Of a stretch of DNA of 64,000 nucleotides, positions 45,553 through 53,652 are shown in pieces (within the stretch, counting starts at the first letter, position 1; each line of letters starts with the position of its first letter). The translations under genes and the position numbers were made by a program. The DNA comes from Mycolicibacterium wolinskyi (GTDB lineage Bacteria > Actinomycetota > Actinomycetes > Mycobacteriales > Mycobacteriaceae). The stretch lies in NCBI RefSeq assembly GCF_002101965.1, contig NZ_LQQA01000004.1:62001-126000 (forward strand). The letters are read 5' to 3'. The notes beneath the pieces were generated by a model, which did no database searches, was not told the DNA's origin, and saw only the letters and a program-made list of their open reading frames with translations.

Positions 45553-45627
45553 GTGACTATCGGTGTGTGTGCCAGCTATTGGCGCTTTATCAAGGCTCCG
45601 GGCGGAGCCGATAAAGCGCAGCAGTAA
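45553..45627 (+). CDS. 24-residue leader peptide with Tyr-Trp-Arg-Phe
   Basis: GTG to TAA, 24 codons: VTIGVCAS-YWRF-IKAP-GGADKAQQ. Tyr, Trp, Arg and Phe codons are adjacent (45577-45588) and all three aromatic amino acids are end products of the pathway started by the DAHP synthase gene 108 bp downstream. There is no ribosome site; the -10 is seven bases upstream. This is the classic arrangement of ribosome-dependent attenuation. A comparable leader peptide before a DAHP synthase gene has been described in Corynebacterium glutamicum. Confidence 0.75.
   Translation: MTIGVCASYWRFIKAPGGADKAQQ
45582..45619 (+). promoter_or_regulatory. Attenuator-like hairpin inside the leader, with an alternative pairing to 45639-45647
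   Basis: The stem GCGCTTTATC / GATAAAGCGC (10 bp) continues through an AA bulge to GGCTCCG / CGGAGCC (up to 7 bp). The segment GGCTCCGGG (45594-45602) can instead pair fully with CCCGGAGCC (45639-45647), which excludes the first hairpin. A further small hairpin (AGGCAG at 45649-45654 with CTGCCT at 45669-45674, then TT) may terminate. No long U-tract follows the main stem. Confidence 0.7.
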
Positions 45628-45735
45628 GCACGCATCCACCCGGAGCCCAGGCAGTGACCACCAGGTTGCTGCCTTTCGTCATTCAAGGGCGCCGGACATC
45701 CACCCAGGTGCCCACCACCAGGAAGGCACCCGAAC

Positions 45736-46791
45736 ATGAATCTGGCGCAGATCGCCAACCCGCCCGCGACGTCGGATCGGCGAATCCGCAGCTTCAGCGC
45801 CATTCCCAGCCCGCACGACGTGCTCACCGAGTTCCCGCTGGGCGCCCGGCGCGCTGAACGGGTCGCCCGCGACCGCGACGAGATCGCCGACATCCTCGCC
45901 GGACGCGACGACCGACTGCTGGTCGTGGTGGGGCCGTGCTCGGTGCATGACCCGGCCGCGGCGCTGGAGTACGCGAGCCGCCTGGTCAAGGTCGCCGACG
46001 AACTCAAGGACCGGCTCAAGGTCGTGATGCGGGTGTACTTCGAGAAGCCGCGCACGACGATCGGTTGGAAGGGCCTGATCAACGATCCGGGGATGGACGG
46101 AACGTTCGACGTGGCTCGCGGTCTGCGTATCGCCCGCCAATTGCTGCTCGACATCATCGACATCGGACTCCCGGTCGGGTGTGAGTTCCTGGAGCCGACC
46201 AGCCCGCAGTACATCGCCGATGCCGTGGCGTGGGGCGCGATCGGCGCCCGCACCACTGAATCCCAAGTGCACCGGCAGCTGGCGTCGGGCCTGTCGATGC
46301 CGGTCGGGTTCAAGAACGGCACCGACGGCAACATCCAGGTCGCGGTGGATGGTGTGAAAGCCGCTGCCGCTGAGCATGTTTTCTTCGGGATGGACGATCT
46401 CGGGCGCGGCGCCGTGGTGAGTACGGAGGGTAACGAGGACTGCCACGTGATTCTGCGCGGCGGGACCGACGGGCCCAACTATGACGCCGAATCCGTGTCG
46501 GATGCCGCGGCGAAGCTGTCGAAGGCCGGGTTGCCCGGTCGCGTCGTGATCGATTGCAGCCACGCCAATTCGGGCAAGGACCACGTGCGCCAGGCTGTCG
46601 TCGCCGCCGAGGTCGCCGCCATGGTGCGCGACGGTGCGCCGGTCAGTGGCGTGATGCTGGAGAGCTTCCTCGTCGGCGGGGCCCAGGCGCCCGAGGCGCG
46701 GCCGCTGACCTACGGGCAGTCGGTCACCGACAAGTGCATGGATTGGGCGACAACGGATCTGGTGTTACGCGAGCTCGCCAAGCGGCCTTAA
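45736..46791 (+). CDS. Type I 3-deoxy-D-arabino-heptulosonate-7-phosphate (DAHP) synthase
   Basis: 351 residues of the E. coli AroF/G/H type: LLVVVGPCSVHDPAAALEYA (residue ~58), MRVYFEKPRTTIGWKGLIND, GARTTESQVHRQLASGLSMP, VGFKNGTDGNIQVAVDGVKA and the C-terminal DCSHANSGKDH. It condenses phosphoenolpyruvate and erythrose-4-phosphate as the first step of aromatic amino acid synthesis. Mycobacteria normally use a different (type II) DAHP synthase, so this is probably a second isozyme. Control by the leader peptide is likely. ATG 45736 has GGAAGG about ten bases upstream. Confidence 0.94.
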   Translation: MNLAQIANPPATSDRRIRSFSAIPSPHDVLTEFPLGARRAERVARDRDEIADILAGRDDRLLVVVGPCSVHDPAAALEYASRLVKVADELKDRLKVVMRVYFEKPRTTIGWKGLINDPGMDGTFDVARGLRIARQLLLDIIDIGLPVGCEFLEPTSPQYIADAVAWGAIGARTTESQVHRQLASGLSMPVGFKNGTDGNIQVAVDGVKAAAAEHVFFGMDDLGRGAVVSTEGNEDCHVILRGGTDGPNYDAESVSDAAAKLSKAGLPGRVVIDCSHANSGKDHVRQAVVAAEVAAMVRDGAPVSGVMLESFLVGGAQAPEARPLTYGQSVTDKCMDWATTDLVLRELAKRP

Positions 46792-47606
46792 GTACCGCTC
46801 GGCTGCGTGTACTTCGCGGCGTTACGGTCGAATTCCGGCTCTTTGGTGAAGTCGAATTCGATGAGCACCTCGCCGTGCGGGTCGTGCGGCGCCCGGGTGA
46901 CCACTACGGCGGCACCCGGGCGCGGCACCCGCCTCGTGGTGGTGACCATGTTCGCGGTGACGCGCTGCGCACCGGATTCGGCGGCGAATTCGACGACCAC
47001 CGTGAACAGCGGCCGGCTGTCACTCCAGCGCTCGAGAAAGGTGACATCGCGCAGGACACCGGGTGTCCGGATGCCGTACTGACGCATCGAGGCCATCCAC
47101 GCCTGACGTCTGCGGGTGTAGCGGATGCCCGCCCACGCGCTCGTCGTGGCGATCGCCGCGCCGGCCCAACACGCGACGCTCGCCAGGGCGATGATCCCGC
47201 CATCGAATCCACCGACCCACAGCGCCACGATCAACAGGCCGACGCCAACCCCGGAGAACGCGGGTATCGCCGCGATCCGATTCGCCGTGGTTCGCTGCCC
47301 GAATCTGTCGCGGGCCTGGTCGGCGGTCAGGCCGATGAGCAACCCGGGCAGGAAGGTGTACAGCACAGAGGCGACCCACTGCCACACCGCCGGCGGGTTC
47401 TGCTCCCGCACACCGTAGAAGAACAGTGCGGCACCTGCGCCGGACGGTATCCACAACACGAACGTCACCACGGCGAAAAAGCCCAACATTCCCGGAGCGT
47501 CGAGGGGCGGTGCGGTGATCCGGTTGCCCTTCTCGCTGACGGAGAAGTGCGGCAGGGTGTCCTCCCAAGCGGGACTCTCGATCGCGGAAGAGATCTCGCT
47601 GGTCAT
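46788..47606 (-). CDS. Membrane protein of unknown function
   Basis: 272 residues. Four hydrophobic segments (GMLGFFAVVTFVLWIPSGAG; VASVLYTFLPGLLIGL; IAAIPAFSGVGVGLLIVALW; GIIALASVACWAGAAIA) are followed by a soluble C-terminal domain of ~110 residues (GIRTPGVLRDVTFLERWSDS). No family recognised. ATG 47606 has AAGGGAGC upstream. Convergent with the DAHP synthase; their stops overlap by 4 bp. Confidence 0.75.
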   Translation of the reverse strand: MTSEISSAIESPAWEDTLPHFSVSEKGNRITAPPLDAPGMLGFFAVVTFVLWIPSGAGAALFFYGVREQNPPAVWQWVASVLYTFLPGLLIGLTADQARDRFGQRTTANRIAAIPAFSGVGVGLLIVALWVGGFDGGIIALASVACWAGAAIATTSAWAGIRYTRRRQAWMASMRQYGIRTPGVLRDVTFLERWSDSRPLFTVVVEFAAESGAQRVTANMVTTTRRVPRPGAAVVVTRAPHDPHGEVLIEFDFTKEPEFDRNAAKYTQPSGT

Positions 47607-47752
47607 ACGCGGCTCCCTTCACTTCCGCTGGATGAGCCACCCACCTTGCCAGCAACTGCGGCAACCGGAACGCCGCGACCGCCCAATCCCGGCGATTCTC
47701 ACGAAAAGCTCACAGGTTCAACATAGTTCGCTGCAGGTATGCGAATGAAGGT

Positions 47753-48520
47753 GTGAGCACTGTGGTGAGGAAGAGACGAAAACGTGAGTGGCCGGGCCGG
47801 CCGCGCGACGTGTGGGCGGAGGCCTCCCGGCGCCACGGCGTGCCATCGCTGCCGCGACCGGAGGTTCCGAATTGGCGCGATATCGACGTGTTCGGCAGTC
47901 GCGTGCTGCTGCATCCCGCGACGCCGTCACCGCCGGCCACGGTGGGATTCGGCGCCTTCACGGCGATGCTTGCCCTGCTCGCGTGGTGGAAGGACCATCC
48001 CACACTGCTCGTCGGCGCGCTCGGGGTCGCCGCCGCGATACTCGTGTCCGTCGGCTGCTTTTGGATGTGGTGGGTACCGGCCCGCCAGGAACGACGGCTA
48101 TCTCGTACCCACGCTCGCGCGTTGGACTACGGCGTCGGCACCCACGCGTACCGAACGCGTTTCACGCGGCCGGAGGAAAGCAGTCAGCCGAGGACGACGT
48201 CCTTGCTGATCGACGAACGCCTACCTACTTTCGCCGCGAGCCGCCTGCAGCACGCGGTCCGGGATTGGCTGGCCCACGTCACGGCGGACGCGGCGATGAA
48301 CGCCGAGGCGGTGCAACTACTCGGCCGCCGATGGGTGGTCCCGATCACCGAGATCTTCGGGCCCGACGCGCACGGCGGCTGGTTGGTGATCGACCAAGGT
48401 GATGACGACACACCGTGGCGGCTGCTGATCGACCGGCCGGACGGCCCCGAGGAGTACTTCTACGACGAGGTCATGGCGATCGACGGGCCGCCCGGGCGGC
48501 TCTATCTCGAGGGTGCCTAG
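47753..48520 (+). CDS. Membrane-anchored protein of unknown function
   Basis: 255 residues with two adjacent helices (residues ~60-100: [16 protein letters not shown] and [20 protein letters not shown]), a very basic N-terminus and a soluble C-terminal part ([20 protein letters not shown]). No family recognised. GTG 47753 has GAAGG upstream. Divergent from the 46788-47606 gene and convergent with the PPE gene, whose stop overlaps its own by 4 bp. Confidence 0.72.
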   Translation: MSTVVRKRRKREWPGRPRDVWAEASRRHGVPSLPRPEVPNWRDIDVFGSRVLLHPATPSPPATVGFGAFTAMLALLAWWKDHPTLLVGALGVAAAILVSVGCFWMWWVPARQERRLSRTHARALDYGVGTHAYRTRFTRPEESSQPRTTSLLIDERLPTFAASRLQHAVRDWLAHVTADAAMNAEAVQLLGRRWVVPITEIFGPDAHGGWLVIDQGDDDTPWRLLIDRPDGPEEYFYDEVMAIDGPPGRLYLEGA

Positions 48521-50043
48521 CGGTCGTCCGACGGTGCGTCGGCGCTCCACGTGCCCGGCATCATCGGGACCGCGGTACCGCTGCCGTACGAATCCTCGGC
48601 CAGCGTCGTCAGCCCTGCCGGGTTCGTGGCAGTGGATTTGGTTGCGGTACCGGTGAATCCGAGATTGCCCGCGCCCCGGCTCGACGCGGAAGCGGCGGCC
48701 CGCTCGGGCGGGGGAGCCGAGCCGTCGTCGTCCATGCTCAGATACTCGTAGCGGTAGCCGCGTTCCTTGACGTCGGCGCCACGTCGCTTGCGGCTCTTGG
48801 ACCTGTCGCGAGCGACCGCCGACGCCGCGGCTGCCGCGGATGCGGCGGCGCTGTTCGAGGAATGCGCCACATCGACCGCGCTGCTTCGCATCGACGGGCC
48901 GAACCCGAATCCGGGGCCGTCGCCGCCCACGGCGTACGCACTGGTTTCCACGCCGGTGACCGTCGGGGTCGGCGCCGGGGCCGTGGCGACCGTGGGCGAT
49001 GCAGGCGACGGCGGGGCCGGCGCGCTCGCGGGCACCGACGGCGACGAGGGCCCGGGCAGCGCGGCCACCGGAGCCGGCTCAGCGGGCTGGTTGACCGCCT
49101 CGGGGGCCGGTGCGTCGATCGGTATGTTGTAGTTCTGCGCAAGGCCGATGAGTCCGAGCAGGCCCAGCATGGCCGGAGACACCGCGCCGATCACCGCGGC
49201 ATAGAGCGGGGTGCCCAGCACGGCGAAGGTTGCCGCGTACGCGCCGAGGAAGAACACGTTGATGTACGTGGTGAACAGCAACGACGGGTCGGCGATGATC
49301 TCGGCGAGGATCTGGGGAATCCGCCACGGCTGCAAGATCAATTCCTTGAGCTGGACATACATTCCGTGGAAATGCTCGGAGTTCTCGGCGAGCCACTTCT
49401 CGATCGGGTCCTCGAAGGTCAGGGCAAGTCCCGACTCGGTGGCCCGCGCCTGTGCGGCCGTCTGCATCAAAGTGGCTGATGCCGTTGCCGTTTCGCTGAC
49501 ACCGGGGGTCAGCACGAACGGCGCCACCGTGGTCTGTGGTGCCGACGTCACGGCCACTTGCGAGGTGGCCTGGTACACGGTCATCGTCGTCGCGGCCTGA
49601 ATCCACATCCGGATGTAGTCGGCCTCGTTGACCGCGATCGGGATCGTGTTGATTCCAAAGAAGTTGGTTGCCACCAGAACGCCGAGGGTGGCTCGATTCG
49701 CCGTGAGTTCGGCCATGGTCGGCATCGCAGCCAGCGCCGCGCTGTAAGACGCTGCCGCGGTTTCGATCTGGGCCGCGACACCGGCGCTCGCCGCGCTGGT
49801 CTGGGTGAGCCACGCCAGGTACGGGACGTGTGCCGCCGCGTATCGCTCGGCGCTCGGACCCTGCCACGCCCCGGCTTGAACCGTGCCCAGAACAGTGCTG
49901 AGTTCGGCTGCCGCGGAGGCATATTCGGCGCTCAGTGAATTCCAGGCGCCGGCCGCGGCGAGGAGTGGGCCCGGCCCCGGCCCGCTGCTGAGGAGCGTGG
50001 AATGTACTTCGGGGGGCAGCGCCATCCACACCGGGGCGGTCAT
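48517..50043 (-). CDS. PPE-family protein
   Basis: 508 residues. The PPE N-domain (residues 1-~165) has the [20 protein letters not shown] start and the WQGPSAERY motif and normally pairs with a PE protein for ESX secretion; none is next to it. The middle is hydrophobic ([20 protein letters not shown]) and the tail Pro/Ala-rich ending in a basic cluster ([20 protein letters not shown]). An IdeR-type box and a haem oxygenase gene lie just upstream on the same strand, so I infer a role in iron or haem use, as for iron-regulated PPE proteins of M. tuberculosis. Confidence 0.9.
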   Translation of the reverse strand: MTAPVWMALPPEVHSTLLSSGPGPGPLLAAAGAWNSLSAEYASAAAELSTVLGTVQAGAWQGPSAERYAAAHVPYLAWLTQTSAASAGVAAQIETAAASYSAALAAMPTMAELTANRATLGVLVATNFFGINTIPIAVNEADYIRMWIQAATTMTVYQATSQVAVTSAPQTTVAPFVLTPGVSETATASATLMQTAAQARATESGLALTFEDPIEKWLAENSEHFHGMYVQLKELILQPWRIPQILAEIIADPSLLFTTYINVFFLGAYAATFAVLGTPLYAAVIGAVSPAMLGLLGLIGLAQNYNIPIDAPAPEAVNQPAEPAPVAALPGPSSPSVPASAPAPPSPASPTVATAPAPTPTVTGVETSAYAVGGDGPGFGFGPSMRSSAVDVAHSSNSAAASAAAAASAVARDRSKSRKRRGADVKERGYRYEYLSMDDDGSAPPPERAAASASSRGAGNLGFTGTATKSTATNPAGLTTLAEDSYGSGTAVPMMPGTWSADAPSDDR

Positions 50044-50093
50044 CGCCGGTCTCCTCTCCGTCGCTTTAGCTAGTACAACTCAACAAAGTTTGG

Positions 50094-50112
50094 TTAGCGT
50101 AAGCTAACTTAC
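50094..50112. promoter_or_regulatory. Probable IdeR iron box upstream of PPE
   Basis: TTAGCGTAAGCTAACTTAC matches the 19-bp IdeR consensus (TTAGGTTAGGCTAACCTAA) at 14 of 19 positions, including TTAG and GCTAAC. It lies 51 bp before the PPE start, in the spacer between haem oxygenase and PPE. Confidence 0.55.
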
Positions 50113-50157
50113 CGAAATTTGCGGAGAAATTGGCTCCTCCGCAAACTCACACCTAGC

Positions 50158-50811
50158 TCAGCGTCGGTACGTCGACAGGTTGTGTGCGAGTTCGTCGAAC
50201 AGCGCGTGATTCAGCCGGAACGCGACCTTGACCTCATTGACGACGGCTTCGGCCTCGTCGGTGCTCAGGGCGAGGCCGTCCAGGCGAGCCCGGTAGTCGT
50301 CCTTGTACGGCTTGGGCCGCATCGGGAAAGCGTAGAAACTCAGGCCGGCCCCGTTCAGGCCGAAGGTGCGGTCGAGTATGCGGCCGATGGCCTGTCCGCC
50401 CGAGAGGTCGCCGAGGTAGCGGGTGTAGTGATGGGCGATGAGTGAGCCGGCCCAGGAACTTTCGGCAATCCGGCCGCAATATTCGCGTGTTGCAGGTGAG
50501 TCGACAACCCGCGGAGCGTCGGGCGCCCAGTGGTCGAGGTCGGCATCGATGGGGCCGAGCCGCTCCAGTGCCGGGTCGTAGACGGCGGCAATCAAGGGGT
50601 CGGCGTGATGGGCGCGTACGGCGTCCTCGAGTGCGGCGTAGATGGCCCGCAGCCGCACCAGGTAGTCGACGTAGCCCTGTTCGTTGACGCGGCCGCTCAG
50701 CAATTCCGACATGAACGAAGACTGCTCGGCGGCGTCGTGCTCGGCCTGTGAGTTCTCGCGCATCGCGGCGGACAACGATCGGATGGCCTCGGGGACAACG
50801 GCGCTCGGCAT
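50158..50811 (-). CDS. Heme oxygenase (HmuO/HO-1 type)
   Basis: 217 residues of the HO-1/HmuO fold, releasing iron from haem as biliverdin, CO and Fe2+. The proximal haem ligand lies in the N-terminal ENSQAEHDAAEQSSFM (His near residue 24). The distal helix has HHYTRYLGDLSGGQAIG. The start is ATG 50811. It lies between a TetR gene (upstream, same strand) and PPE (downstream, 114 bp). The TetR-type palindrome upstream is its likely operator. Confidence 0.9.
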   Translation of the reverse strand: MPSAVVPEAIRSLSAAMRENSQAEHDAAEQSSFMSELLSGRVNEQGYVDYLVRLRAIYAALEDAVRAHHADPLIAAVYDPALERLGPIDADLDHWAPDAPRVVDSPATREYCGRIAESSWAGSLIAHHYTRYLGDLSGGQAIGRILDRTFGLNGAGLSFYAFPMRPKPYKDDYRARLDGLALSTDEAEAVVNEVKVAFRLNHALFDELAHNLSTYRR

Positions 50812-50835
50812 GCTTCGCTCCAGGTGAGTTTTAAC

Positions 50836-50868
50836 GACAGATTGTCAACATGATGCCGACAATCTGTC
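50836..50868. promoter_or_regulatory. Double TetR-type operator before haem oxygenase
   Basis: GACAGATTGTC (50836-50846) and GACAATCTGTC (50858-50868) are exact inverted copies 22 bp apart. Each is itself a palindrome GACA-N3-TGTC, so two dimers could bind on the same helix face. Probably bound by the TetR encoded 36 bp upstream. Confidence 0.65.
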
Positions 50869-50903
50869 AGAAAACCTAGCACCGCATCGCACGGCGTGGG
50901 GGT

Positions 50904-51470
50904 TTACCTTTTCGCGCCCAACGCACGCAGGACGAATCGTTCGATCGCCGCCACCGGCAGATGCCGTGGCGCAAGGCAGGCGTGGATCAACGACATCGTG
51001 GCGGTCTCGTCCTCCACGACGAACTCTCCCGCGGCCACCCCTTCGGTCAAGATCTCCCGGAGTACCTCTTCCACCACCACCACGTGCTCGCGGATCGCCA
51101 GCATCGCGTCCTCCGACAGCGCGCCGTAGAGGTGAACGCCCATGCCCATGTGGAATTGCTGCCCGGCGTCGAGCTGATGGCGGATGTAGACCGACAGGCG
51201 TTCCCGCGGATTGTCGGCCTCGGCCAGCGCGGCCCGAAGTCCTTCGAGGTACCGGCTTGTCTCATGGGACACGAAGGCGACCACCACGGCGTCCTTGTCG
51301 GGGAAGTGGTGGTAGATCGCCGTGCGCCCGATACCGGCCACGGCGGCGAGCTTGGCCATCGTGATGGCGTCGAAACTGTGGTCGGCCATCAGCGTGGCGA
51401 ACGCGGCGAAAACACGCCGCTGGACCTGCTCGCGGTGTTGTTCAACCGATGCGGCGCTGATCCTGGGCAC
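50904..51470 (-). CDS. TetR-family regulator upstream of haem oxygenase
   Basis: 188 residues. The helix-turn-helix is FDAITMAKLAAVAGIGRTAI and YHHFPDKDAVVVAFVSHE (residues ~32-70), with a helical C-terminal ligand domain. Same strand and 92 bp upstream of haem oxygenase, with the double palindrome in between; it may repress haem oxygenase and respond to haem or a related ligand. GTG 51470 has TAGAGT five bases upstream on its strand, probably leaderless. Confidence 0.83.
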   Translation of the reverse strand: MPRISAASVEQHREQVQRRVFAAFATLMADHSFDAITMAKLAAVAGIGRTAIYHHFPDKDAVVVAFVSHETSRYLEGLRAALAEADNPRERLSVYIRHQLDAGQQFHMGMGVHLYGALSEDAMLAIREHVVVVEEVLREILTEGVAAGEFVVEDETATMSLIHACLAPRHLPVAAIERFVLRALGAKR

Positions 51471-51576
51471 GCTCGACTCTAACGCCGGCCGCAGCCCGTG
51501 AAGCTGTGGGTTCGACACGCCGCCCGGGCGTGTCGTGGGTCCGGCCCGACAACCCGTCTTCAGTGCGATATCGCAC

Positions 51577-52167
51577 TTACGACTCCGGCGTGATCCGTGC
51601 GGCCAGCATGGTCGTCCACTCGGTGAGGTACTCGTCGTCCGGGGTGTCCGCGGCCTGGAAGAACATGGCCGTCGCACGCTTGCCGAGCAGCGCGTTGATG
51701 CCGACTGTCGCGATGGTTCGGCTCTGCGCGGGCTCCAGATCGGCGACCCACCCGTGGATCCAGTCGTCGAGTTCGGTGTAGAGCCCGTCGACGAGCGCGG
51801 CGTAGGCATCGTTGAGGCGCGACGAGCGATCCGACGGTGTGCGCGCGGCGATTTGCAGGAGCTGGCTCTCCTCGTCGATGACATTCAGCAGGTATCTGCC
51901 GAGCAGGGTCAGCTCGGTGCGCAGATCGCCGAGTCCGGCGAACATCGCCCGGATGTCATGCATCGCTCGCCTGCGGTCCAGCTGGCGGTCGATGCCCGCC
52001 TCAAGAAGGGATTCCTTGGATTTGAAGTGGTGGTAGAGCGCGCCCGACCCCGCCGCCAGGCCGGCGGCCGCTTCGATCTGCGCGACGCTGGTCGCCCGGT
52101 AACCCTGCTCGCTGAACAGCCGCATCGCCTCGGTCACCAGGCGGTCGCGGGTCGTCGTCTCCGTCAT
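51577..52167 (-). CDS. TetR-family regulator, divergent from ABC1-kinase/P450 genes
   Basis: 196 residues. The helix-turn-helix is ATSVAQIEAAAGLAAGSGAL followed by YHHFKSKESLLEAGI (residues ~25-60). The C-terminal domain is helical. ATG 52167 has GGAG at ordinary spacing; the GTG at 52188 lies in the palindrome and is less likely. The 45-bp divergent spacer holds an AAAGTGTT-type inverted repeat, so it probably represses itself and the ABC1-kinase/P450 pair. Confidence 0.85.
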   Translation of the reverse strand: MTETTTRDRLVTEAMRLFSEQGYRATSVAQIEAAAGLAAGSGALYHHFKSKESLLEAGIDRQLDRRRAMHDIRAMFAGLGDLRTELTLLGRYLLNVIDEESQLLQIAARTPSDRSSRLNDAYAALVDGLYTELDDWIHGWVADLEPAQSRTIATVGINALLGKRATAMFFQAADTPDDEYLTEWTTMLAARITPES

Positions 52168-52177
52168 TGACCGCTCC

Positions 52178-52212
52178 AAAGTGTTCACTTAGTATCGTCA
52201 AGTAAACACTTT
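52178..52212. promoter_or_regulatory. TetR operator: AAAGTGTTCACTT and inverted AAGTAAACACTTT
   Basis: The arms AAAGTGTTCACTT (52178-52190) and AAGTAAACACTTT (52200-52212) are complementary at 12 of 13 positions with a 9-bp centre. AAGTG-TT-CACTT is itself a palindrome. It lies between the two divergent starts. Confidence 0.65.
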
Positions 52213-52233
52213 AGCAGGGTGAGGGAGGGCTCG

Positions 52234-53652
52234 ATGGCGGATCCAGACCGCGCGGTTCCCCGGGGTAGGGTCCGTCGCACGATGCCGCTGGCGGGCTTCA
52301 CCGCCCGCGCTGCCGGAGGGCGTGTGGTGGCGGCGCTGCGCAAGCAGGCCGGCGATGCCGGTGCCGTCGACCGCTTCCACGAACGCACGGCCGAGCGGTA
52401 CGCCGAGTTGCTCGGGCATTCCAAGGGCGTCCTGATGAAGGCCGGTCAGATGGTGTCGATGGTCGACGCGACCGCGGTGGGTTTCGGCGAGCTGTCGCCC
52501 TATCAACGGGCGCTGACCCGGTTGCAGGGCGACGCCCCGCCGATGGATGCCCGGTTGGCTCGCGAGGTGGTCGAGGCCGATCTGGGCCGCGCTGTCGCCG
52601 ACGTGTTCGCCGACTTCTCCGATGAGCCGATGGCCGCGGCGTCCATCGGCCAGGTGCACCGCGCGACGATGCGTGACGGGCGTGAGGTGGCCGTCAAGGT
52701 TCAGTATCCCGGTGTGGCAGAAGCGATTCGCGATGATCTTGCCAATGCCGAGTTGCTGACCACCTTCGTCCGCTTCATGAACTCGACGGTCCCGGGATCC
52801 ATGCCCGATCTGCGCCGGGCGTCTCAGGAGCTCACCGAACGGATCTCCGAAGAACTCGACTATCGGCACGAGGCCGCCAACATCACGGCGTTCAGCGAGC
52901 TGTACCGCGATCACCCGTACATCCGGATCCCCGAGGTGGTCTCGGAGGCCTCGGGCGACCGGGTGCTGACCATGACGTACCTGGATGGCATGGACTGGGC
53001 GGAGGCGCTGACCGCGGACCAGGACCTGAAAAACTGCTGGGCCGAGGTCATCTCACGGATGCTGACCGGTTCCTATCGCCACTCGAACCTGTTCCATGCC
53101 GATCCGCATCCCGGCAACTACCGGTTCCGCACCGACGGCACCGTGGGGTTCGTCGACTTCGGCTGCGTGAAAGTGCTTCCATGGCAACGTCGCTGGCAGA
53201 TGTTGCGGATGGCCCGCGCCGTCGTAGAGGGCCGCAAGGAAGATCTGCGCGATGTGATGGCCGAATCCGGCTTTCTCGCCGAGGATTCCACGTTGACTGC
53301 CGAAGAGGCATACCAGTGGTGGTCGACGCTGATGCACGAGTTGCTGATTCCTCAGCCCGTCACCTACACGCGGGAGGCGTCTGAACGTTCGGTCCGGTCG
53401 CTGCTCGATGTGCGCGCCACCGACCATCCCGTGCGCCGCATGTCGGTGCCGGCGGACTTCGTGTTCTTCTCCCGGCTCAACCTGTCCATGAATTCGATCT
53501 TCACCGCGTTGGGAGCGACGTTCTATGCCCGAGCATCGCTCGATGACATGGACGGCGTAATCGAACCCGTCTCGGACCTGGGCAAGCAACACATTGCCTG
53601 GGTCCGCCAGCGCGGCTTGCCGTTTGGGATGGATCACCATGACGAGCAGTGA
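52234..53652 (+). CDS. ABC1/UbiB-family atypical kinase
   Basis: 472 residues of the ABC1 (ADCK/UbiB) kinase-like family. The characteristic KxGQ motif is K68-A-G70-Q71 (GVLMKAGQMVSM). Further motifs are AAASIGQVH (residue ~145), the kinase VAVKVQYPG, HADPHPGNYRF and FVDFGCVKVLPW. Family members regulate lipid or quinone-related metabolism by an unknown ATP-dependent step. ATG 52234 has GAGGGAGGG upstream. The downstream P450 start overlaps its last 14 bases. Confidence 0.9.
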   Translation: MADPDRAVPRGRVRRTMPLAGFTARAAGGRVVAALRKQAGDAGAVDRFHERTAERYAELLGHSKGVLMKAGQMVSMVDATAVGFGELSPYQRALTRLQGDAPPMDARLAREVVEADLGRAVADVFADFSDEPMAAASIGQVHRATMRDGREVAVKVQYPGVAEAIRDDLANAELLTTFVRFMNSTVPGSMPDLRRASQELTERISEELDYRHEAANITAFSELYRDHPYIRIPEVVSEASGDRVLTMTYLDGMDWAEALTADQDLKNCWAEVISRMLTGSYRHSNLFHADPHPGNYRFRTDGTVGFVDFGCVKVLPWQRRWQMLRMARAVVEGRKEDLRDVMAESGFLAEDSTLTAEEAYQWWSTLMHELLIPQPVTYTREASERSVRSLLDVRATDHPVRRMSVPADFVFFSRLNLSMNSIFTALGATFYARASLDDMDGVIEPVSDLGKQHIAWVRQRGLPFGMDHHDEQ

